Shown: in pieces, positions 10,078 through 19,848 of the stretch
Position numbering within the stretch: position 1 is the stretch's first letter
Layout: each line of letters begins with the position of its first letter
Source of the DNA: Phaseolus vulgaris
Lineage: Eukaryota > Streptophyta > Magnoliopsida > Fabales > Fabaceae
Reading direction: 5' to 3'
Assembly: GCF_000499845.2 (NCBI RefSeq)
Contig: NC_023758.2
Coordinates: 17,684,088-17,748,087, forward strand
Length of the DNA stretch: 64,000 nt
Notes under the pieces: model-generated
What the model was told of the DNA's origin: nothing
The model's input: the letters and a program-made list of their open reading frames with translations, nothing else
Database searches by the model: none
Program-made: the position numbers and the translations under genes

Positions 10078-13000
10078 ATCAATCGCTTCGGGGCCCAGGT
10101 CGTGAAAGTTGGTACGACCGAGGAGCCTATGATCGTGTATGCATTTGTGAAAGGCGTATGCCCCGGTCCTTTTGGAGAATCCATCATCCGCAACCGCCCT
10201 AGAACTTTCGCTAAACTACGGCGTAGGGCGGTAGAACATATTGCTTCTGAAGGGGAGGTGTGTGTGAAGCGCACCAGCGTCGTGCCCTCACGCCCGAGGG
10301 GGCCGGCGCGAGCTCAACCCGTCAGGGTCAATGAGACCACGACGGGAAGGAAAAAGCCAGAGGCGAAACGCCCCTACGAGGCCAGAAAGCCCCAGCCCCG
10401 GGGTCCAGCGGGAGGTGATCGCCCGGCCAGAGAAAGAACGAGGCCGGCGAGGTACAACTTCGTGGTTGAGTTGAAGGACTTGATCGTCGTGCCCAACATA
10501 GCTGAGAGGCTGAGGCGACCGGCGAAGACCGACAAGGTGTTGGGGCCCCGTAAAGACTCTTGGTGCGAATTCCACGAGGCTTTTGGGCACCACATTGATA
10601 ACTGCTTGTCGTTGGGCTACCAGCTAGATGAGCTGGTGAGGACTGGGTTTTTGAAAGATTATGTCGCGGAGCCCACGATGACCACCACCTTGTCGCCGCC
10701 GCAGGCGGAAGAACCAGCACACGAGATGCTTGTGCTTGGCGAGGTCCACACCATTGCTGGAGGTTTTTCCGGCGGAGGACCCACCGCCTCCCAACGGAAG
10801 AAATACGCGAGGGGGGTCAATTCAATCGAAGAGAGACTCTCGAGGGAGCCGTGGGAGTCAGATCTCGTGTTCACAAGAGGAGACCTTCGAGATGTGGTTC
10901 CCCACGACAACGACCCCGTTGTCATCTCAGTCGTCACAGCCGGAAGGAAGGTGCACAGAGTGCCTGTTGACCAGGGAAGTTCGGCAGACGTCATGTTTCT
11001 GTCGACCTTCAATAAGTTACGGTTGTCCCCCGATCTGTTGAGTCCCTATACGGGGTGCCTGTATGGGTTCGGGGACAATCAGGTGGAAGTCCGGGGTTAC
11101 CTGGAGTTGAGGACTACGTTCACAGACGGAGAGGCCTCCCGTACCGAAAGCTTCCGGTACCTTGTCGTGAACGCCAACTCTCCCTACAATATTTTGTTGG
11201 GTAGACCGGCGTTAAATCTTCTGAATGCGGTGTCCTCCACCCGTCACATGAAGATGAAGCTGCCGGACCTCAACGGCCAGGTGATAGTCATCAGGTCAGA
11301 CCAGGAGGAGGCAAGGAAGTGTTATGAGAACAGCCTAAAAACAAAGAGAGGCGTGTTCATGGTATATGAACGTCCGCCCAGAACGGACACGACGATGCTT
11401 GAGGCGACGCCCGCTGGGTCGACGCCTGACGAGGCCCTACTAGCGAAGGCGACGCCCGAAGCTGATGCACCAATGGAGGAAAGCCCTGAAGACGCGGCGC
11501 CCGTCGAGGATGATAGCAGGGAACATCCAACGGCTAACGCCGTAGAAAGGGAGATTGGTGGCAAGACATTCAAGCTAGGGAGTTCGCTGAGCCCAGAAGA
11601 ACAGGAGGGGGTGGCGGAAGTGATTTCACGCCACCTGGATGCCTTCGCATGGTCCGCCTCGGATATGCCCGGCATCGATCCCGATTTTCTGTGTCACCAC
11701 CTCAGCATGGACGCCACGGTCCGCCCCGTGCGTCAGAAAAGGAGAAAGTTCAATGAGGAACGGCAGCAGGTGGTGAAAGACGAAACGCAGAAGCTGTTGA
11801 GTGCTAGCCACATCAGGGAGATTCAGTACCCTGAGTGGCTTGCCAACGTCGTTTTGGTGAAAAAGGCAAACGGAAAGTGGAGGATGTGTGTTGACTTCAC
11901 GGACCTGAATAAGGCATGCCCGAAGGACTCGTACCCGCTGCCCAGCATCGACGCCTTGGTAGACAGTGCGTCCGGCAGCAAGGTGCTGAGTTTCTTGGAC
12001 GCCTTCTTAGGGTATAATCAGATCAAGATGCACCCCAGAGATGAGAACAAAACTGCATTCATGACTGAGACTTGCAGTTACTGCTATAAGGTGATGTCCT
12101 TTGGGCTGAAAAACGCGGGCGCCACGTACCAGAGGTTAATGGACAAGGTCCTGGCGCCCATGCTCGGGAGGAATGTGTACGCCTATGTCGACGACATGGT
12201 GGTGGCGTCGCAGGATAGGGCGCAGCATGTGACGGATCTGGAGGAGTTGTTCGTCACAATATCCAAGTACCGCCTCAAGTTAAACCCTGAAAAGTGTGTT
12301 TTCGGGGTAGAGGCCGGTAAGTTCTTGGGTTTTATGCTCACAGAAAGGGGGATAGAGGCGAACCCCGACAAATGCGCGGCGATTATTGCCATGCGAAGCC
12401 CGACGTCGGTGAAGGAGGTGCAACAGCTGACAGGGCGGATGGCGGCGCTCTCAAGGTTTGTTTCCGCCGGGGGAGAGAAGGGGCATCCATATTTCCAGTG
12501 CCTCAAGAGAAACAGTCGCTTTGCATGGACTGATGAGTGCGAAGCGGCTTTCATTAAGCTGAAGGAGTACCTGGCGACGCCACCAGTCCTTTGCAAACCG
12601 GTAACGGGCGTGCCCCTCCGGTTATATTTTACTGTGACGGAGCGAGCCATTAGTTCTGTGTTGGTCCAGGAGCAGGACCAGAGTCAGAAGCCCATCTATT
12701 TTGTAAGCAAAGCACTACAGGGGGCTGAGATGAGGTATCAAGCGCTGGAGAAAGCGGCGCTAGCGGTAGTATTCTCCGCCAGGAGGCTCCGTCATTATTT
12801 CCATAGCTTTACAGTGGTGGTGATGACAAACCTCCCTATACAGAAGGTGCTGCAGAAGCCTGATGTGGCGAGAAGAATGGTGCGCTGGGCGGTGGAACTG
12901 TTAGAATTCGACATCCAGTATGAGCCCAGAGGGTCCATCAAAGGGCAGGTGTACGCAGATTTTATAGCGGAACTTTCGCCCGGAGGTGAGCAAGAGGTGA

Positions 13001-13167
13001 AAGTGAGTTCGCAGTGGCTGCTCTCGGTTGATGGCTCTTCCAACCAACAAGGGAGCGGTGCGGGAATAGTCTTGGAGGGACCCGACGGCATACTGATCGA
13101 GCAGGCCCTGCGCTTCGCCTTCAAGGCAAGTAACAATCAGGCAGAATATGAAGCCTTGATAGCATGA
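10078..13167 (+). CDS. gag C-terminus, protease, reverse transcriptase, RNase H, start of second RNase H
   Basis: Same frame as gag after the TAG, open for about 1,029 codons; the first ATG is 10102. In order: end of the gag core; a basic region; a zinc-knuckle-like CEFHEAFGHHIDNC at about 10564-10605; the protease with DQGSSAD at about 10969 (the usual second residue is T, S or G); RT with WRMCVDFTDLNKACPKDSYP at about 11878 and the catalytic YVDD at 12184-12195; the RT-linked RNase H (about 12630-12830, with KPIYFVSKAL and Y.ALEK); and the first part of a second RNase H with SVDGSS (about 13027) and QAEYEAL. TGA at 13165-13167 cuts it. Two RNase H domains in series are a Tat-lineage trait. 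Products act in the cytoplasmic particle to copy the element RNA. Confidence 0.92.
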   Translation: MNRFGAQVVKVGTTEEPMIVYAFVKGVCPGPFGESIIRNRPRTFAKLRRRAVEHIASEGEVCVKRTSVVPSRPRGPARAQPVRVNETTTGRKKPEAKRPYEARKPQPRGPAGGDRPARERTRPARYNFVVELKDLIVVPNIAERLRRPAKTDKVLGPRKDSWCEFHEAFGHHIDNCLSLGYQLDELVRTGFLKDYVAEPTMTTTLSPPQAEEPAHEMLVLGEVHTIAGGFSGGGPTASQRKKYARGVNSIEERLSREPWESDLVFTRGDLRDVVPHDNDPVVISVVTAGRKVHRVPVDQGSSADVMFLSTFNKLRLSPDLLSPYTGCLYGFGDNQVEVRGYLELRTTFTDGEASRTESFRYLVVNANSPYNILLGRPALNLLNAVSSTRHMKMKLPDLNGQVIVIRSDQEEARKCYENSLKTKRGVFMVYERPPRTDTTMLEATPAGSTPDEALLAKATPEADAPMEESPEDAAPVEDDSREHPTANAVEREIGGKTFKLGSSLSPEEQEGVAEVISRHLDAFAWSASDMPGIDPDFLCHHLSMDATVRPVRQKRRKFNEERQQVVKDETQKLLSASHIREIQYPEWLANVVLVKKANGKWRMCVDFTDLNKACPKDSYPLPSIDALVDSASGSKVLSFLDAFLGYNQIKMHPRDENKTAFMTETCSYCYKVMSFGLKNAGATYQRLMDKVLAPMLGRNVYAYVDDMVVASQDRAQHVTDLEELFVTISKYRLKLNPEKCVFGVEAGKFLGFMLTERGIEANPDKCAAIIAMRSPTSVKEVQQLTGRMAALSRFVSAGGEKGHPYFQCLKRNSRFAWTDECEAAFIKLKEYLATPPVLCKPVTGVPLRLYFTVTERAISSVLVQEQDQSQKPIYFVSKALQGAEMRYQALEKAALAVVFSARRLRHYFHSFTVVVMTNLPIQKVLQKPDVARRMVRWAVELLEFDIQYEPRGSIKGQVYADFIAELSPGGEQEVKVSSQWLLSVDGSSNQQGSGAGIVLEGPDGILIEQALRFAFKASNNQAEYEALIA

Positions 13168-13529
13168 ATGCTCCTGCCAAGGAGATGGGCGCGCAGAACC
13201 TCCTGGTGAAGAGCGACTCCCAACTGATCACGGGGCAGGTGTCGGGTGAGTTCCAGGCGAAGGACCCGCAGATGGCGGCGTATTTGAAATACGTCCAGTT
13301 GTTGAAGGGGGCGTTCAACGCTTTTGAGCTGATACATGTCCCGAGGGAGCAGAATGCCAGAGCTGACCTGCTTGTAAAGCTGGCCAGCTCAGGCAAGGGA
13401 GTTAGACAGAGGACAGTGATCCAGGAGACTCTCAAAGCTCCGCGTAGATTCGTGGAAGACAACAGGGTGGATGTCCTCCAGATTTATACATCAAGGGGAA
13501 GGCCGAGGAGTCATTGCTCTTTGACCTAA
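13164..13529 (+). pseudogene. Second RNase H, C-terminal part, displaced frame
   Basis: This frame lies +2 relative to the upstream pol frame and continues the second RNase H with VKSDSQLITGQVSGEF, then NARADLLVKLAS. These supply the later acidic residues of the fold (D in KSDSQ, D in RADLL). The upstream frame ends in TGA at 13165, and a single-base length change within a few codons accounts for the shift. A further break follows before integrase. The ATG at 13164 is incidental; this is a piece of a polyprotein and not a separate gene. Confidence 0.85.
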
Positions 13530-13642
13530 GATACGCAGAGGGCGCCCCGCATCAGCATGTACGCGGGCGTGCCTGAGGAAGAGCAGATGCAGGTATGCGT
13601 TTTGTCCAAGGGAGACACCTGGATGACGCCCTATAAGCGATA

Positions 13643-14846
13643 GCTGGCGGATGGGGCTCTTCCAGTGGACCCTGAAGAGGGTAAAAAAGTTAAAAGAAAT
13701 GCCGCAAGATATACTTTGGTGGATGGGGTGCTGTTCAGACACGGTTTCACTCACCCTATCCTAACATGCGTCAGTGGCGATGAGTGCACCAGGATAATGG
13801 CGGAGCTACACGAAGGCATCTGCGGGAGCCATGTAGGGGGAAGATCCTTAGCCTCCAAGGTAATACGTGCAGGTTTCTTCTGGCCAACAATGAAAGAGGA
13901 CTGCGCACGGCACGCCCAACGGTGTAGGCAATGCCAAAAGCACGCCGACTGGCACAAGGCGCCGCCAGAAGAATTGCGATCCATATACAGCCCGTGGCCT
14001 TTCCATACATGGGGAATCGACATCCTGGGCCCCTTCCCACTGGCGATCAAGCAGATGAAGTATTTGATCGTCGCCATCGAATACTTCACTAAGTGGATAG
14101 AGGCAGAGCCCGTTGCACAGATCACTGCGCACAAGGTACAGCATTTCGTGTGGAAGAATATTGTGTGCCGTTTTGGCGTACTTAGGCGCCTGATATCTGA
14201 TAATGGGACCCAGTTTGCCAGTCAGCAGTTGAGAAATCTATGTGCTGAAGTAGGAATCAAACAAGTGTTCGGATCGGTTGAACAACCCCAGACCAATGGA
14301 CAAGTGGAGTCGGCAAACAGAGTTCTGCTGAGGGGGTTAAAAAGAAGGTTAGAGAAAGCCAAAGGGGCGTGGGCGGAAGAGGTACCAAGGATCGTATGGG
14401 CATATCACACCACGCCCCAATCCTCTACTATGGAGACGCCTTTCAGTTTGGTGTATGGGTCGGACGCAATGATTCCAGTAGAAATACATGAAAGCTCACC
14501 ACGTTTTCAAAACTTTGTGGTGGAGGAATCCAACGAAGAGAGGCGGGTAAACCTGGACCTGCTAGAGGAAGCCAGGGAAGAAGCTAGAATAAAAGCTGAA
14601 GCGATGAAGAGAAGAGTAGAGCGGCAATATAGCTCTAAGGTAAAGTCGCGACAGTTTCAGGTCGGCGACCTAGTGATGAGGAAAGCTCACCCATACGAGT
14701 TGGAGAATAAGCTGTCTCCCAAGTGGACCGGACCCTTCAGAGTTACCGAGGCTAAGGGCAACGGTTCGTACAACCTGGAGACTTTGGATGGAGGTCCTAT
14801 CCCGCGCAGTTGGAATGCAGCCAACTTAAAATTTTATTTCAGTTGA
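13643..14846 (+). CDS. Integrase domain of the gypsy polyprotein
   Basis: Open frame after an in-frame TAG at 13640-13642. It holds an HHCC-type zinc motif (HEGICGSH ... CRQCQK at about 13809-13940). The DDE core follows: D in WGIDILGPF (about 14017), D in LISDNGTQF (about 14198), and E in NGQVESANR (about 14308). Then come a basic coiled segment and a C-terminal beta domain (FQVGDLV, KWTGPFRV) ending NLKFYFS. No chromodomain is present, consistent with Tat elements. The first in-frame codon usable as start is GTG at 13665, but in the intact family this is an internal domain released by protease. It would join the cDNA to host DNA in the nucleus. Confidence 0.9.
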
Positions 14847-15283
14847 CTTATGTAAGCAGTATGTAACAATTTAGTTTAAGGGGACGCTCTTTTTCCCTCT
14901 CGGGGGTTTTTTAATGAGGTCACCCTAATAAAAGGTAAAATCAGTTTGAGGAAAAGAAGTGCCTTGGTTTTCAGCCTTTATCTTTATCCGTTTGAAGTAA
15001 TGTGATGCGTCGCCAAAAAAGAAGGCGTCGCCTAGGTCATGGCGTCGCCAAGAAAGAGGGCGTCGCCTAGATAAAGGCGTCGTCCCTGTGAAGGCACGCA
15101 TCGTTGGAAGAACAGGATGAAAGAAAAGCGCGCGGTACGCAAAGCATATGCAAAGTAAAGTGGCGTCGCAAAAAATCAAGTATGATATTGAAAAGTTGTT
15201 GTTACAAGCAATGTTCAATACAATGGGAGTAGCACAAAAGGAGAAAACGCTACAGATCATGCAAAACACGAACAAGCCATTTC
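14847..15283 (+). other. Spacer after pol, with GGCGTCGCC repeats
   Basis: No gene is recognised. Between about 15006 and 15090 there are six or so copies of GGCGTCGCC, alternating with CTAGG or AAGAAAG spacers. The same short motif is found in the LTR (8213-8320) and at 16800-16930. The remainder holds the 3' flank of the first antisense gene. Confidence 0.6.
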
Positions 15284-16241
15284 TCAGTGGTAATCAGAAT
15301 CAGCACTGGAGGAAGGCGAAGCCCCTTTCCCAGCCCGAAGAGCTCGAGTAAGTCGTGTCCTCCTTTCTTGGTTTATTTTCGAACCTGCACCAAGGGAGAT
15401 AAACGTGTCAGAGACACCATGAAGCAAGACATACACAGTTAGGAAGGCCGAGGTTTCTAAGGCAGTGGTTCTTACATATGTACTTCTCAAGAGTCCTAGC
15501 GTTGAACTCCAGGCTGATCACAGTGGCAGAGTCAAAACCGCCCGCCTCAGCAAGAATCCGGCAAGCTATTTGATCACTTGGAGCCAGCTTCTTGAGGGGT
15601 TTGGTTTTGAGGGCCCTCTCCTCTCTCACCCAGTACAGCGGAAACCCATCCAGAGCATCGGGAACAAGGTCAGTACGGCAGATCTTGAAGAACCGGTCTT
15701 TCCACCCGGTGAACGAGCTTTGGAAGGGTGTGAAGAGAACTCTCCCGGGTACATTACTGAGAGTTACCCAGAGGTTGTGTCTCTGCCTCTTCACCTCGAA
15801 GAAGTGAAGAAAGAGGTCAACTGAGGGTGCACAGCCCAGAAACCCGAAGAGAATGTCGAAGGCTTTGACAAAGGCCCAGCTGTTGGGATATAACTGGGCC
15901 GGAGCAACGTTGATCTCCGTCAGCAGTTCCTTCTCGAACCAGGAGAAGGGTAAGCGCACTCCGATGGTCTTGAACACCACCTGGTAAAGGTAAAAGAAAG
16001 GGACCCCTTCGTTGGCCCGTTCGTCTCCACATACTGGCTCCCCTAGAGTGCAAGGGAGCACAGCGATGTCGTCGTCATGCCTCCTCGCAAAGGCCCGGTG
16101 GTCATAGGAACACGAATCCCCTTTGTGCTCCCTTATGGTCCTGGTAGAGAGTAAGCATGAACACTCGTCAAGAAGTTCACTCGAAGCCCAAGGGTACAAG
16201 TCCTTGGGATTGACCTTGGAGGAAGCAGCATGAGAAGACAT
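15284..16241 (-). CDS. Antisense gene 1 of the retrotransposon (PF04195-like), spliced, short
   Basis: Read against the element. Exon 1 is 16241-15476 (ATG at 16241), the intron 15475-15385 (donor GTAAGA, acceptor GGTGCAG), and exon 2 15384-15284, giving about 288 residues. The N-terminal half matches the plant 'putative gypsy type transposon' domain (PF04195): YPWASSELLDEC, PFFYLYQVVFK, GVRLPFSWFEKELLTEIN, then PNSWAFV and FLHFFEVK. The function of the family is unknown. It lacks the proline-rich linker and coiled-coil tail of antisense gene 2, so it is a shortened paralogue; exon 2 is basic, then serine-rich. There are no internal stops in either exon, unlike pol. Extra ORFs, some antisense, are known in Tat-lineage elements. 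Splicing is inferred from consensus sites and frame continuity. Confidence 0.7.
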
Positions 16242-16759
16242 TCTTTAACAAGATCAGGGATAGTCAAGGGTGTAGGGACTGCCGGAAATGCGAGGGTTAA
16301 GCGAGGGAAGCAAATGTTGGAACAACCTTCGTGAGAGAAGGAAGGGTGCAAGAAGGAAGGGTGCAAGAAGAAAGAACGTAAGTAGGTTATGAAAAATGAG
16401 AAAGTGATGAGGATAGTTTCAGAGTTTGAAGAGTTAAATAAAGCGGTTAGAGCGCCAAACGACGCGAATGGATGCACCGCACGATTGATCCGCGTGGCAG
16501 AAGATGAAAAGATGACCCTGGTACCGCTGGTTAAAGTCAGAGAGCGTCGTATCAACAGAGTATCCAGTGGTACGATGCGCCGTCGAAAGTGGGTCTGGGG
16601 CACAGCAGGAATCAGAACTCAGTGGAATGACTGAATGTCCCATCATCCATACAAGCAGCGCCACGTGGATTAAGTCGAATGACGGAACGTCCTGTCAGCC
16701 ATACAAGAAGCGCCACGTGGATGGCGCGGGCAAACCCTTGAGCTCTTCGTTGTCCTCAG
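16242..16759 (-). promoter_or_regulatory. Upstream region of antisense gene 1
   Basis: Sequence 5' of antisense gene 1. A 52-bp tandem duplication (about 16625-16676 and 16677-16728) each carries GCGCCACGTGG, giving two G-box cores (16662-16668, 16714-16720) about 430-480 bp upstream of the start codon. The block CAGAGAGCGTC...ATCAACA (about 16538) has a close counterpart upstream of antisense gene 2 (about 20440), so the two upstream regions look related by duplication. Promoter activity is inferred. Confidence 0.45.
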
Positions 16760-17130
16760 GCGTCGACCAAGGCCAAGGTCAAAGTCATTGTCGAGGTAAA
16801 GATGTGGCGCCCAAGGCGACGCCAGCATGAGATGCCCGAGGCGTCGCCTGGAAGGACGCAAAGGGCGACGCCAGCGTGAGACGTCGCGGGCGTCGCCAAC
16901 CAAGATATCAGCGGGGTCGCCTCCCCGATACCCGCAGGTAGGAAAGACTGTGGAGGGAGACGAAATCAAAGAAGGCAAAGTTAGTTACTGGCGTCGCCTC
17001 CCCGATACCCACAGGTAGGAAAGAATGTGGAGGGAGATAAGACCGCCAAACGCCAGCGAATCGCTGGCAGGGCGTTCCCCGATACCTATGGGAAGGAAAT
17101 ACCATGGAGGGAACAGACCCCCCCCCCCAG
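16760..17130 (+). repeat. Internal LTR-like segment
   Basis: This stretch parallels the first part of the element's LTR. AGGCGTCGACCAAGGCCAAG at 16758 corresponds to GGGCGTTGACTAAGTCAAGG in the right LTR (20594). GGCGTCGCC-rich DNA follows (16806-16925), and then three copies at about 80-bp spacing of CCCCGATACC...GGAAAGA..GTGGAGGGA (about 16920, 17001, 17080), a block that is single in the LTR. The rest of the LTR (promoter, core, end) was not recognised. An 11-base C run lies at 17118-17128. Confidence 0.65.
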
Positions 17131-17565
17131 AGCACTCGGCGTTTAAACACCCGGGGACGATACGGTGCTGCTGTAGCAGGCCTCTCCTTAGGCGTGGGCG
17201 CCGGGCGTTAAGGATCAAGGAAAGGACCGTTTCGGTGTCAGGGACATCCCATGGACGATACGGCTTCACTAGCTGAGCCTCTCCATGGGCGTGAGGGTTG
17301 GCACGTGACCTTTCCCGGGCATACAAGGCCGCCCAACGAAGTGAAAGGAAACAGGCAAAACACAAATAAAATAACCAGAGCGCGCGAAGGCAAAGGATGA
17401 GAATAAAATCGCACGGGCAGAATTCTATATAGCGAGGACATGAAAGTAATTGTAACAAAAATCCAGAGTTGCGTCGAAAGTGCAGAAGATTCAAAGAATT
17501 ACAAATTTGTCAGAGAAGCTTAAAACAAGTGTAAAGAAATGGGCTGATGATCGGGGGGTAGCGGC
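17131..17565. other. Spacer between the antisense genes
   Basis: Contains two related blocks at a spacing of about 98 bp: GGACGATACGG...GCCTCTCC..GGGCGTG at 17155 and 17253. The right part is the 3' flank of antisense gene 2. No gene is seen. Confidence 0.55.
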
Positions 17566-19848
17566 TCAGTCGTCTATTTCCAAGGGCACGACCTTTCCAT
17601 CAACAATGTGGTGAGTGGGATCGCAACTGGAAATGTCAATCCCCGGATTCGCGCAGGCTGCTTGATCCAAAGCTTCTTGGAACCCCTCCTCGAAAGTACC
17701 CGTCATCTCCTGGATGAGGGCCTTTTTGTCCTTCTCTAGCTCCTCGATGGCGGCGTCCCCCGAGGCTACCTGCTTCTCCAAAGCCTCTTTCTCCACACGA
17801 AGCCGACTGACCTCGGCCTGTAGTTTGTCGTGGTCAGCTTGGAGAAGGTCCATAGCGTTGGCTTGGGAGGCCATTTCCCCCTCCATCCGCTCCATCTTGG
17901 CAGCCTGCTCACAGCAACGGTCCTTCAGGTCCTTTTGAACTTCTGCATCAGTTTTGACCAATTCCTGAAGGCCCGTTATCTGAACTTGGAGGGCGACTTC
18001 CCGAGTATAAAAGCCAGCCTGGAGCTCCAATGCCTCTGCCAGTTGCCTCTCAGATTCTGCTTTGGACTCTTGCGTTTGCTTCAGAGAGGTTTGGTAAGCT
18101 TAGTTCTGGCGTCCCAGGGTCCTCATTTCCTCCTCCAGAGTAGTCGCCTTTGTTTCCAAGGCCTGGAGAGTTTGAGCTTGCAGGATCGCGTTTCTGGCCT
18201 GGGAGCGCCATTCAAGGGCCACCGCCAAGAAGGCCCCCAAGTAAAAAGGCATGCCTTCCTTCCTGTCGGTACCCTCTGGCATAGTCCCGCCACTGAAGCC
18301 CCTCATCAGATGCATGATTGGAGGAGGGATGGCGATGAAATCGGGGGCGGCAGCGACGGGAGCAGGGGAAGCAATGGTTTCTGCCGGCGGCGGAGGCGGG
18401 GCAGATTCGGCGCCTTCGCCCCCTTCCTCTTGGAGTGTCATGGGAGGAAGTGAGGTCGCACTTGGGGGGTTGTCCATGAAGGAGTTTCCTCCCTGGGGCG
18501 ACGCCTCTACCGAAAGAGGAACCCACGCAGATTTTCTTCTCTTGAAGGGTGCCACGCCTTCTGAGTCCTCGTCATCTGATAGAATCTCCAAGACCCGTTT
18601 CCCTTTGTCAAGGGGGGTTGGAGCCGGTGACGAGGCCGTGGCTAGGGGAACAGCGGCGATGGGTAGAGGAGAGCTGGGAGTCTGAAGTGCTGTGGGGCTA
18701 TGTGGAGATGACGGAGGTGAGCTAAGGGGAGCTTCGGCGGTGATCGGAGGAGGCGGTGACAGAGTTGGTGGGGGACCGGATCGGCAGCAGGGGTGGAGGC
18801 GCCCGCCTTGGCGGCGCGAGCCTCCTTCATTGCCTTCGCCAGCATCATTCTCTTAGAAGCGCCCATCACCGATCCTACGTCAAAACAGACCAAACATCAA
18901 AAATTAGGACCAAAGCAGCTATGCAAAATTGCAATACACATGGAAACGTGAGATGCAAGTAACATGGCACAATATAAAACGAGTAGAATATTCTGGGGGA
19001 ACAAACGTCCGGTAACAGGCTGTTCACAACAAGAAGGATGGGGGGAGAGTCCCTTTACCAAAGTAGGTGGTCAGGGCGTGAGCATTGTACTCGCTAGCAA
19101 CAAGCTTCAAGGTATAAAAAACGATCCCCAACCCGGCCAAGGCTTTGCTTACCTCCCTGTCGGCGGGAGATAGCTCTTCCAGGGTTTTGGCCCTGAGCAG
19201 TTTTGGGCGCTCCGTCCAGTAAAGGGGGAAGCCATCCAAAGCTGTGGGATCGTGCTTGGCGCTGCACACCTTGAAGAACTTCCCTTTCCAGTTCTTGTAA
19301 GAATTTTGGAAGAGGGAGAGGAGGATCCTGCCCGCGATCCCGGAAAAGCTTACCCAGAAGCTTTTTCCCTGCTTTTTCACCTCAAAGAAATGCAGGAAGA
19401 CGTCTACAAAAGGGAGGATACCCAGGTGTCCGCAAAGAATTTGAAAACCCCTCACGAATGCCCAGCTGTTCGGATGGAGCTGGGCGGGGGCGGTATTGAT
19501 TTCAGTGAGGAGTTCCCGTTCAAAGGGGGTGAAGGGGAGACGCACTCCTACGCGTTTGAACACGGTCTGGTACATGAAAAAGAAGGGTTTCCCCTTTCTA
19601 GGTCTGTCATCCAAACAGACAGGTTCCCCAGGCCTGCCGGGACGGACGGATATGTGGGCGTCGTGTGTGCGGCAGAAAGCGTTAAAGTTGTACAAATGGG
19701 GATCCCCACGATGAGCTTCCAGGTCCTGGAAGGAGGTCAGGCTGGTACATTCGCTCAGGAGCTCGTCGGGGGCCCATGGGTAGAAGGCTTTGTAGTTGGA
19801 CTTGGGGGTCTTGGGGGAGGAATCAGGCTCTGCGTTCGTGCGCGTCAT
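17566..19848 (-). pseudogene. Antisense gene 2 of the retrotransposon (PF04195-like, coiled-coil tail), spliced, two lesions
   Basis: Read against the element. Exon 1 is 19848-19059 (ATG at 19848), the intron 19058-18875 (184 nt, donor GTAAAG, acceptor ACGTAG), and exon 2 18874-17566, about 700 codons in all. Exon 1 carries the same domain as antisense gene 1: YPWAPDELLSEC, GVRLPFTPFERELLTEIN, PNSWAFVRG, FLHFFEVKKQ. Exon 2 begins with a basic helix (MGASKRMMLAKAMKEAR), then a long Pro/Ser-rich linker with KGKRVLEILSDDEDSEG, a hydrophobic segment near 18250, and a long coiled coil (about 18170-17690) ending PLEIDD. There are two breaks: a one-base length change in the C run at 18770-18774 and TAA at 18100-18102; open frame continues after each. 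Function is unknown; a DNA- or RNA-binding or assembly role would be a guess. Confidence 0.72.

Noticed and set aside
15465..15824. Plus-strand frames opposite the antisense genes (also 19252-19863 and 17830-18453)
   Set aside because: They are reverse-strand shadows of the antisense coding exons, which carry the recognisable domain.
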